In this document: one piece after another, positions 57,468 to 64,000 of the stretch | Numbering within the stretch: the first letter of the stretch is position 1 | How the letters are laid out: the number at the start of each line of letters is the position of its first letter | Source: DATBRV01 sp036560145 | GTDB lineage: Bacteria; Myxococcota_A; UBA9160; SMWR01 | DNA length: 64,000 bases | Direction of reading: 5' to 3' | Assembly (NCBI GenBank): GCA_036560145.1 | Contig: DATBRV010000062.1 | Coordinates: 159,919-223,918 of the forward strand | Translations under genes and position numbers: made by a program | The notes under the pieces: generated by a model | Seen by the model: only the letters and a program-made list of their open reading frames with translations | What the model was told of the DNA's origin: nothing | Databases searched by the model: none

Positions 57468-60338
57468 TCAGCCGGCGATCGCGGGACCCACCACGATGCG
57501 CGGCGTCACGAAGATCAGCAGCTCCTTGCGCTTGTCGACGACCGTATCGCTGCGGAACAGCGCGCCGAGCAGCGGGATCGTGTGCAGGTACGGCACCCGG
57601 GACTGCTTCTGCGAGGTATCGACCACGTAGATGCCGCCGATCACCAGGGTCTGGCCGTCCTTCACGAGCGTCTCGGTGTCCACCTGGTTCTTCGCGATCG
57701 CGGGCGAGCCCGTGAGCGTGACCACGCTGGAGTCCGGAGCGTTCCGGCTCACCTTGACCTTCATGATGATGCTGCGATCCGCGGTGATGTGCGGCGTCAC
57801 GTTCAGCGACAGCACGGCGTCGACGAACTCGAGCTGGGCGTCCCCGTTCTCGAAGGTCTGGAACGGGATCGACACGCCCTGCTCGATCTTGGCCGGGCTG
57901 TTGTCGAGCGTGACCAGGCGCGGGCTCGAGATGACCTTGCCGTCGCCGGCGGACTCGGCCGCCTGCAGGCGCAGGTTCAGGTTCAGCTTCTCGTCCAGGA
58001 TGAACGCGCCGAGGTTGTAGACCGACGCGAGGCCGGCCGTCGGGTTGGTGAACTGGGCGTTGTTGCCCAGCAGGTCGTTGGCGTCGGGCGAGAGGTGGAA
58101 GCCGTCGCCGCCGATCTGGTCGGTCGTCAGCGGGTTCACGCCGAAGCCCCAGGTCACGCCGAAATCCCGGGCGAAGTCGAGCGTCGCCTCGACGATCTTC
58201 GACTCGATCATCACCTGCGGCGTCTGGGTGTCGATCGCCTTGACCAGCGCGGTGGCCTCGTCGATCACCGAGGCGATGTCCTTGATGATCAGCGTGTTGG
58301 TGCGCTTGTCGATGTTCACCGTGCCGCGTGGCGTGAGCAGCCGCTGGACCATCTGCTGGATGTCGTTGACCTTGGCGTAGTTCACCGGCTGGAGCTTCAC
58401 GACCAGGTCTTCGAGCTTCTCCTTCGCCCGGCGCTCCTGGAGCCGCGCCTCCTCTTCCTTGGCGAGCACGTCGGCGTTGGCGATCCGCAGCACGTTGCCC
58501 ACGCGCATGAAGCCGAGGCCCTTGGTCAGCAGGATCACGTCCAGGGCCTGGTCCCAGGGCACGTCGATCAGACGGATGGTGACCTTGCCCTTGACCTCGT
58601 CGCCCGCGATCACGTTGAGGTCCGAGACCTCGGCGACCAGGCGCAGCACGTCGGCGATGTCGACGTCCTTGAAGTCGAGCGAGATGCGGCGGCCGGCGTA
58701 CTGCTTGCCGTCGATCAGACCGCCTTCCTGGAGCACCGAGATCGCAGCCGGCGACTCGAGCGAGGCCGGCGCGGCCTGGCCCCCGCCGGAGGCGGCGCCC
58801 GGCGCCGGGAGGTGCGGGAGCGTCTCTGCCTCCGCGGCCGCCTCGGTGGTGGAACCCGGCGGCAGCGTGCCGACCTCGGTCGCGGCGCTGGCGGCGGCGT
58901 GATCGAGGATCGGCGGCGAGGCCGCCACCGCGCCCGAGCGCGGGAAGTCGACCACCAACAGGGCTCCGCGCCGGGTGATCTCGGGCTTGAGGCCCGCGGC
59001 GCGCTTCACCACCACCCGCACTTCGGAGACCTTGGTGTCCGGCTGCGCGAAGGCGGTCACCAGCGAGACGGGGCCGCCCGCCTCCGGCGTGATCCGCACG
59101 GCCGCTTCCGGATCGATCGAAGCCTTCTCGAACGAGAGCACCAGGGTCTCGGGATCCGGCTCGTAGATCACGTAGTCGATCGGGCGCTCGCCGAGCACGA
59201 CGATCCGGTCGCGCTCGTCCTGGGCGTCGAACTCGACACCGTAGATGGTGACGGGCCCGCTGGCGTCGGCGGCGCCGTCGGCGATCGCCTCGCCGGCCGA
59301 TTCCGCCGGAGCCGCCGGGGCCGGCTCGCTCGGAGCATCCGCCGCCAGCATCGCCGGAGCGGACGCGGCGGTCGCGGCCGAGACGGCCTGGTCGAGGTCG
59401 GCGCCCTGGCCGAGCGCCACCACCAGCCCGTTCGCCGTCGGCACCACGCGGCGGCCTTCGAAGGCATTCTCCGTCGTCCCAGCGTCCACCACGACGCGCA
59501 CCATCTTGTCGTGGCGACCCACGCGCACCTTCGCGATCAGCGGCGATCCCACCTCGATCTCGTTCTTGGCCACGGCGCTCTGGAGGCCCGGCAGGTCGAT
59601 CACGAGCCGGCTCGGACCCGAGAGCGCGAAAGTCTCCGCGCTCGGCAGCGTGCCGTTCGCGCGCAGGTGCAGCATCGCCCCTTCGGCGGTCTTCTCGACC
59701 TCGACCGCGAGCAGCTTGCTGGCGGGCGCGCCGGTCGGCTCCGCCGGAGCGGGCGCGGGCGTCGGCTCGGCGATCTCGATCGGCTCGGACGTGCTCCCGG
59801 CCTCGGACATCGGCGCCACCGCCCAGGGATCGTCGGACGCGGGCGTCGCGCCCATCTCCTCGGCCTCGGGCTCCAGCGCCTCGGCGCTGTCGGAGTTGCC
59901 GTCGATCCGGATCACAAGCCCTTGTTCGCCGGGCGTCACCGTGTAGCGCGCGGGGGCGGTCAGCGAGATCTCGACCCGGGTCATCGGTTCACCCGTGCCG
60001 GTCGAGAACGGCGCCATCGTCACTTCCTGAACCAGACCGTCGTAGACCGCGACCGGCTCGTGCAGCGAATCCGCCGCCACCGAAGCCAGATCGACGATCA
60101 CCAGATCCGGGTTCTGCTGCTCGAACGCGGTGAACACCGGTTCGGAGAGCCCGAGCAGGGTGATCACCGTGGTGGCCCCGTCCTTGGCGACGTGCACTTC
60201 GGCGATCGACTTGGCCGCATTCTCGCCACCCGGGTTGACCGCCGTGGACGACGCGCAAGCGCCCATCCCGGCCATCCACAGCCCTGCACAGGCCATGGCC
60301 CAAACACCCCTGAGGCGACCCGTCATGGATCCCCGCAT
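57468..60338 (-). CDS. pilQ: Type IV pilus secretin PilQ
   Basis: A 956-residue protein. The ATG at 60338 has AAGGGGGG upstream; a GTG at 60347 would overlap the pilP stop as GTGA. The N-terminus is a lipoprotein-type signal (MACAGLWMAGMGAC). Two or more AMIN domains follow (VITLLGLSEPVFTAF; ARYTVTPGEQGLVIRIDG; LPSAETFALSGPSRLVIDLPGL), linked by Ala/Pro/Glu-rich segments. The STN/secretin N-domain has YAGRRISLDFKDVDIADVLR and GKVTIRLIDVPWDQALDVIL. The secretin pore includes FARDFGVTWGFGVNP, ALSAAESAGDGKVISSP-like and VKDGQTLVIGGIY. It forms the outer-membrane pilus channel. It is longer than usual PilQ (about 700-750) because of the extended N-region. Confidence 0.93.
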   Translation of the reverse strand: MRGSMTGRLRGVWAMACAGLWMAGMGACASSTAVNPGGENAAKSIAEVHVAKDGATTVITLLGLSEPVFTAFEQQNPDLVIVDLASVAADSLHEPVAVYDGLVQEVTMAPFSTGTGEPMTRVEISLTAPARYTVTPGEQGLVIRIDGNSDSAEALEPEAEEMGATPASDDPWAVAPMSEAGSTSEPIEIAEPTPAPAPAEPTGAPASKLLAVEVEKTAEGAMLHLRANGTLPSAETFALSGPSRLVIDLPGLQSAVAKNEIEVGSPLIAKVRVGRHDKMVRVVVDAGTTENAFEGRRVVPTANGLVVALGQGADLDQAVSAATAASAPAMLAADAPSEPAPAAPAESAGEAIADGAADASGPVTIYGVEFDAQDERDRIVVLGERPIDYVIYEPDPETLVLSFEKASIDPEAAVRITPEAGGPVSLVTAFAQPDTKVSEVRVVVKRAAGLKPEITRRGALLVVDFPRSGAVAASPPILDHAAASAATEVGTLPPGSTTEAAAEAETLPHLPAPGAASGGGQAAPASLESPAAISVLQEGGLIDGKQYAGRRISLDFKDVDIADVLRLVAEVSDLNVIAGDEVKGKVTIRLIDVPWDQALDVILLTKGLGFMRVGNVLRIANADVLAKEEEARLQERRAKEKLEDLVVKLQPVNYAKVNDIQQMVQRLLTPRGTVNIDKRTNTLIIKDIASVIDEATALVKAIDTQTPQVMIESKIVEATLDFARDFGVTWGFGVNPLTTDQIGGDGFHLSPDANDLLGNNAQFTNPTAGLASVYNLGAFILDEKLNLNLRLQAAESAGDGKVISSPRLVTLDNSPAKIEQGVSIPFQTFENGDAQLEFVDAVLSLNVTPHITADRSIIMKVKVSRNAPDSSVVTLTGSPAIAKNQVDTETLVKDGQTLVIGGIYVVDTSQKQSRVPYLHTIPLLGALFRSDTVVDKRKELLIFVTPRIVVGPAIAG

Positions 60339-60343
60339 CGAAC

Positions 60344-60931
60344 TCACCCCCCTTCGCTCCGACGAATCCGCAACTCGATGTCCTTGGTCGATTCCTGCCC
60401 CATCAAGTCGACGTAGGTCTCTTTCACGACCACCACGCTGTCGTCGATCTTGATGATGCGGCCCTCGTTCTTGCCCACCCGGGCGCCTTCGCTCACGATG
60501 AAGCCCTGTCCGGACGGATCCTGGATCAGGGCTCGGGCGTTGCCGACGTTCCAGACCACGCCGACCACCGAGAGCTGGCTCACGTCGAACTCCTCGAGCG
60601 GACCGCGCATCTCGGTCTCGGCCAGCAGATCGCGCTCCCACTCGAAGGATCGGAAGGGATCGCGCAGCCCGGTCGGGTCGTAGCTGAATTCCTTGTCCGT
60701 GACCGGCGCGAAGGCCGGCGCGTCCGGCACCCCCGGCGCCCCCGGCGCCCCCGGCGCGGCGGCCGGCTTGGGCGCCTGCACGACCTTCTCGGCCTTCTTC
60801 CGCTTCAGGCGCGCCATCAGCTCGGACCGTTCTTTGTCGAACTCGGCCTTGCTCGCCTCGATCTTCGCCTCATCCTTGCAGCCGCCGAGCGCCAGCAGGA
60901 CGATCAACATCGTCGTCGCCAAGAACCTCAT
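60344..60931 (-). CDS. pilP: Type IV pilus lipoprotein PilP
   Basis: A 195-residue inner-membrane lipoprotein with lipobox LLALGGC. A charged linker and a short Pro/Ala/Gly run (KPAAAPGAPGAPGVPDAP) lead to the conserved part: YDPTGLRDPF, the PilP hallmark, then VSQLSVVGVVWNVGNARALIQDPSGQ and YVDLMGQ. PilP bridges PilN/PilO to the PilQ secretin. Its stop is six bases before the pilQ ATG. Length is normal for the family. Confidence 0.93.
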   Translation of the reverse strand: MRFLATTMLIVLLALGGCKDEAKIEASKAEFDKERSELMARLKRKKAEKVVQAPKPAAAPGAPGAPGVPDAPAFAPVTDKEFSYDPTGLRDPFRSFEWERDLLAETEMRGPLEEFDVSQLSVVGVVWNVGNARALIQDPSGQGFIVSEGARVGKNEGRIIKIDDSVVVVKETYVDLMGQESTKDIELRIRRSEGG

Positions 60932-60962
60932 GAACCCCCCGCTCCCCGCCGAGCCGGCGCCC

Positions 60963-61565
60963 TCAGGCCTTCTTCTCGTTGTCGCCCACGAAGCGGAACG
61001 TGGTGAGCGTCCCCGTGACCCGCACCCGCGTCGATTCCAGGGACTCCTTCGAGACCCTCACGGTCATCGATCCCATGTTCACGATCCGCGGCAGGTCCGA
61101 CATCAGGTCGAAGAAGCGCCCGATGTTGTGGTATTCGCCCTCGATCTCGATCGAGATCGGAACCTCGGCGTAGAAGTCGTGCGGAACTTCCTCGAGGCGC
61201 TTGAACGACTTGATCTCGATCCCCGACTTCTTGCCGAGGTTGCTGATGTCCGTGAGCAGGACCTCGAGCTCCTTCTCGTTCGGGAGCTGGCGGAGGACCT
61301 TCGAGAGCTTCAGCTCGAGGTTCGCGATCTCTTCCTCGAAGGCGCCGATGTTGGCGGCCACCGAGCGCACCTCGGAGAGCTTGCGCTGGAGCTCGAGCTC
61401 GTTCGCGCGCAGGCCGTCGAGCCGCTCGCTCATGCCGCTGTAGACGCCGAAGTAGTATCCGGCGACCACCATCGCGGCGATCCCGAAGATGATCGCGGCC
61501 CGCGCCGACTGCGGAAGCTTGGCGATCTGGTCGAGCCGGGCCTGGATCTGCGGCGAGACTTCCAT
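60963..61565 (-). CDS. pilO: Type IV pilus assembly protein PilO
   Basis: A 200-residue bitopic membrane protein. One membrane segment (AAIIFGIAAMVVAGYYFGVYSG) precedes a coiled coil (ELELQRKLSEVRSVAANIGAFEEEI) and the ferredoxin-like PilO domain (LPNEKELEVLLTDISNLGKKSGIEIKSF; YHNIGRFFDLMSDLPRIVNM). It pairs with PilN to form the periplasmic alignment complex. Ten bases separate it from the pilN stop. The end (VGDNEKKA) is normal. Confidence 0.93.
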   Translation of the reverse strand: MEVSPQIQARLDQIAKLPQSARAAIIFGIAAMVVAGYYFGVYSGMSERLDGLRANELELQRKLSEVRSVAANIGAFEEEIANLELKLSKVLRQLPNEKELEVLLTDISNLGKKSGIEIKSFKRLEEVPHDFYAEVPISIEIEGEYHNIGRFFDLMSDLPRIVNMGSMTVRVSKESLESTRVRVTGTLTTFRFVGDNEKKA

Positions 61566-61575
61566 GGGGCTCCCC

Positions 61576-62190
61576 TCACCCGGCCTTCGGCGCCGCGGGC
61601 GGCGGAGTGGCCGGTCCGACGGGCGCCGCGGGTGCCGCGGCGGCGTCGGGGTTCACGATCTGCGCCCGGATGGCGAACTTCACGACCTTGAGACCGTCGC
61701 GCCCGTCCACGATCTGGGTGCTGTCGAGGTCGACCTGGTCGAAGTACTTCGATTCCCCGAGCCCGCGCAGGAAGAGCGCGACCAGCTCGTTGTCGAGGCT
61801 GCGCCCTTCCATCCGGATCTCGCCGCCCTTGGAGTCGAGCCCCGTGAGCCAGAGCCGCTGCGGCGTGCGCGAGGCGAGCTCGGCCAGCACGTGCACGGGC
61901 CCGCTGCGGGCGCGATCGAGCCCGTCGATCACGTCGATCTTCTTCTCCAGGCGGGCCTTCTTCAGCTTGAACGCCGCCACCTGGTCGAGCTGCGGCTTGA
62001 ACTGCTGGATGTCGTTCTGCATCTGCGAGATGCGGATCTCGGACATCGAGATCTCTTCCGCGATCCGCGAGTGCCAGAAGCCGATCGCGCCCATCGTGAG
62101 CAGGAGCACCAGCAGCAGCTGCATCAGCTGCTGGCGGATGTCCGCCTTGCGACGCGCTTCTCGGACCGGGAGTAGGTTGATTTCGAGCAT
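61576..62190 (-). CDS. pilN: Type IV pilus assembly protein PilN
   Basis: A 204-residue membrane protein. It starts MLEINLLPVREARRK, the conserved cytosolic tail that binds PilM (INLLP motif). A membrane segment (LLLVLLLTMGAIGFWH) and coiled coil follow, then the periplasmic domain (RLWLTGLDSKGGEIRMEGRSLDNELV). The C-terminal AAPAAPVGPATPPPAAP tail is low complexity. The ATG overlaps the pilM stop by one base, so the pair is translationally coupled. Confidence 0.94.
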   Translation of the reverse strand: MLEINLLPVREARRKADIRQQLMQLLLVLLLTMGAIGFWHSRIAEEISMSEIRISQMQNDIQQFKPQLDQVAAFKLKKARLEKKIDVIDGLDRARSGPVHVLAELASRTPQRLWLTGLDSKGGEIRMEGRSLDNELVALFLRGLGESKYFDQVDLDSTQIVDGRDGLKVVKFAIRAQIVNPDAAAAPAAPVGPATPPPAAPKAG

Positions 62191-63269
62191 CAGGAGTCCA
62201 TCCGCCGCAAGGCGAGACCGACACCGACGCCCAGCGACGGCGCGACCTCGTCGAGATATTCCGCCTCGAACCTCGAGCTCGGGATCATCCGCGCCAGCGG
62301 GTCCATGATCTCGACCTTCCCGCCGCTGCGCGCCTGGAAGCCCGCCTGGAGCCCGGCCACGCTGGCGCCGCCCCCGCAGAGCACGATCCGCTCGATCCGG
62401 CTGTCGGCGCTGGTGGCGGAGAAGAAGTCGAGCGACCGGCTGATCTCTCCGATCACCGTCTCGGTGACCGAGCGCATCGCCTGCTCCACTTCCTGCGGCA
62501 CCACTTCCTGGCTGCTCTCCGAGCGCCGCCCGCCGAGCTTGATGCGCTCGGCCTCCTCGAAGCTGATCGAGAGCGCCTTCTGGATCTCCTCGGTGTACTG
62601 ATTGCCGGCGGTCGTGATGTCGCGCGTGAAGGCCGGCGCGCCGTTCGAAATGATGTTGATGTTGACGACCTGGGCCCCGATGTTGACCAGCGCCACCACC
62701 TCGTCGGGCCGCACTTCGTAGTTGGCCTCGAAGGCGTTCTCGACCGCGAAGGCCGCCACGTCGATCGCCGCCGGGATCAGGCCCGCCTCGCGGATCACCT
62801 GCACGTAGTCGTCGACCAGGTCCTTCTTGGCCGCGACCAGCAGCACTTCCATCTGGCCCTCGCCGCCGCCGCCGTTCAGGATCTGGAAGTCGAGGTTCAC
62901 CTCGTTCACGTCGAACGGGATGTACTGCTCGGCCTCCCAGCGGATCTGCTCGTCGAGCTCGTCGCGGGTCATCGCGGGCAGGCTGACCTTCTTCACGATC
63001 ACCGAGTGGCCGCTGACCGCCGCCGCGACGTTCTTGGTGCGGATCTTCGCCTTCTCGATCGCCTCGCGAATGCCTTCGACGATGGCGCTCGAGTTGAGGA
63101 AGGCGCCCTGGACGATCGCCTCGGCCGGCATCGGGGCGACACCCAGATGCGTGAGTTCGAATTCCTTGCTGCGGCCGCGGCGCGACAGCTCGACGGCCTT
63201 CACGGACGAGGAGCCGATGTCGAGACCGACGACCGACTTGGATCCGAAGCTGGGAAGCGCGAACCGCAC
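62190..63269 (-). CDS. pilM: Type IV pilus assembly ATPase-like protein PilM
   Basis: A 359-residue actin/FtsA-fold protein. The GTG at 63269 has GGAGG nine bases upstream; a longer frame exists but lacks such a site. The nucleotide-binding phosphate-1 motif is VVGLDIGSSSVKAVEL. PAMTRDELDEQIRWEAEQYIPFD and VALVNIGAQVVNINI follow, then IERIVLCGGGASVAGL (adenosine motif). PilM is cytosolic and binds the PilN tail. It is the first pil gene of the operon, 22 bases after the small HTH gene. Confidence 0.94.
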   Translation of the reverse strand: MRFALPSFGSKSVVGLDIGSSSVKAVELSRRGRSKEFELTHLGVAPMPAEAIVQGAFLNSSAIVEGIREAIEKAKIRTKNVAAAVSGHSVIVKKVSLPAMTRDELDEQIRWEAEQYIPFDVNEVNLDFQILNGGGGEGQMEVLLVAAKKDLVDDYVQVIREAGLIPAAIDVAAFAVENAFEANYEVRPDEVVALVNIGAQVVNINIISNGAPAFTRDITTAGNQYTEEIQKALSISFEEAERIKLGGRRSESSQEVVPQEVEQAMRSVTETVIGEISRSLDFFSATSADSRIERIVLCGGGASVAGLQAGFQARSGGKVEIMDPLARMIPSSRFEAEYLDEVAPSLGVGVGLALRRMDS

Positions 63270-63291
63270 TTGTGTCTGCCTCCGCTGCGTT

Positions 63292-63540
63292 CTAGGGACG
63301 GCCGCTGTCGGCTTGAGCGCCGAGCTGGCTCTCGCGCTCCGACGTGGGACCGAACACCTGATCCTTGTCGGTGATCCGGAGCGATAGCGCGAGCAGGATC
63401 TTGCGCTTGGTGTCGAGGCGGCACGGTCGCCCGGCCTCGACACGATCGATCGTGAGGGTCGAGAGGCCCGACTTCCGCGCCAGCTCCGCCTTGCTGAGCA
63501 TCAGGGCTTCGCGGAACTTCTGGACGTTGTTGCTCGCCAC
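63292..63540 (-). CDS. Small XRE-like helix-turn-helix regulator
   Basis: An 82-residue protein from the GTG at 63540, with GGAGGGGG six bases upstream. The HTH is ALMLSKAELARKSGLSTLTIDRVEAGR, close to Cro/C1-type domains, in which SGLS begins the recognition helix. It ends with a polar tail. Being the first gene before pilM with only a 22-base gap, it may control the pilus operon or itself. The 246-base gap to the next gene on the right shows no other gene. Confidence 0.75.
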   Translation of the reverse strand: MASNNVQKFREALMLSKAELARKSGLSTLTIDRVEAGRPCRLDTKRKILLALSLRITDKDQVFGPTSERESQLGAQADSGRP

Positions 63541-63786
63541 CCTACCCCCTCCGGCGTGCCTCCCGGGCATCCCGGTGCTGCGCACGTCACGGTCTTCGCG
63601 GGTATCGGTGAGTGGTTACGCGGACTTGAGAGCCGGGGAAGCCGCTTCCTAGTGGCGCGGATCACCTGCTCGCGCCGGAAGCCCACCGGAAGGCCGGCGG
63701 CGGCTCCCACGCAGCCGTCGAGGCGGCCCAAGCGCGCCGAAACCCTCACGCGGCCGCGCCGGGCGTCCGATGCACTCCCCATCGCC

Positions 63787-64000
63787 ATGTCCGGACGCAT
63801 CCTGATCGTCGACGACGACGAATCGCTGCGCGAGAGCCTCGAGCTGGTGCTCTCGGCCGAGGGCTATGAAACGGTCTGCGCAGTGGATGCCCCCTCCGCC
63901 CTGCGTCAGCTCGAGATCGCGCCCCCGGAGCTCGTGCTCTGCGATCTGCGCATGCCCGGAATCGACGGCCTCGAGCTGCTGCCGCAGCTCGTGCGGCGCC
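63787..64000 (+). CDS. Response regulator, N-terminal receiver domain (cut by window edge)
   Basis: Only the first 71 residues are in the window. The receiver domain is clear: RILIVDDDESLRESLELVL (acidic pocket DDD) and LVLCDLRMPGIDGLELL, whose Asp is the phosphorylation site. NtrC-type regulators often start like this, and the location beside pil genes would suit a PilR-like sigma-54 activator; the output domain is not visible. The gene is divergent from the HTH-pil operon. Confidence 0.85.
   Translation, partial: MSGRILIVDDDESLRESLELVLSAEGYETVCAVDAPSALRQLEIAPPELVLCDLRMPGIDGLELLPQLVRR

Noticed and set aside
63541..63786. Short open frames in the gap before the response regulator
   Set aside because: No ribosome sites, no recognisable sequence, and Arg/Pro-rich translations; it is treated as the divergent promoter region.

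Overview
The window is 64 kb of very GC-rich DNA (about 70% by eye). It reads as chromosome of a Gram-negative bacterium: outer-membrane polysaccharide exporters, many lipoproteins, a type IV pilus secretin operon and an IPTL-CTERM surface protein. The gene style (many TPR proteins, a Roadblock protein, pilMNOPQ next to aroK-aroB, an ExeA-like ATPase) fits deltaproteobacterial lineages such as Myxococcota or relatives. I cannot fix the phylum from sequence alone. Many adjacent genes overlap by GTGA or ATGA, which suggests widespread translational coupling.

Region 1 (1-10.9 kb) is mixed housekeeping and envelope material: a truncated beta-helix protein, a LOG-family hydrolase, a TPR lipoprotein coupled to a BtuF-like binding lipoprotein, an IPTL-CTERM protein, an ARPP-1 protein, a DUF2779 nuclease-like protein, an ABC-F ATPase, two small secreted proteins and a membrane histidine kinase.

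Region 2 (about 11.4-42.7 kb) is an accessory glycan island. Each end carries a decayed 3' part of a tRNA-Gly gene followed by a near-identical terminator. A frameshifted tyrosine-integrase remnant lies just inside the left end. The island encodes Wzx/Wzy-type polysaccharide synthesis and export: an initiating phosphoglycosyl transferase, four glycosyltransferase-type proteins, a flippase, an O-antigen ligase/polymerase, a Wzz/Wzc-like chain-length protein and two Wza-like lipoproteins. It also has sugar-nucleotide enzymes (RfbF, RfbG, two epimerases, an RmlC-like protein), two exported glycosidases, two methyltransferases, a B12-radical SAM protein and a 1838-residue BNR-repeat protein. Two divergent operons leave a hub at 25.3 kb that contains a 22-bp dyad.

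Region 3 (42.8-47.8 kb) is a three-gene operon of GT-C-like membrane proteins, translationally coupled by GTGA. It ends at an intact tRNA-Gly(CCC) at 47.9 kb. The tRNA 3' end matches both island-end repeats, so the whole 11.5-47.9 kb stretch may be material accreted at this tRNA.

Region 4 (48.2-64 kb) is core-like: two small lipoproteins, then a long minus-strand block (HTH regulator, pilMNOPQ, aroK, aroB, TPR protein, Roadblock protein, aroQ, LipM-like octanoyltransferase, large TPR protein, ExeA-like ATPase). The start of a response regulator runs off the right edge. This block joins pilus assembly, the shikimate pathway and probable polarity or secretion accessory proteins.
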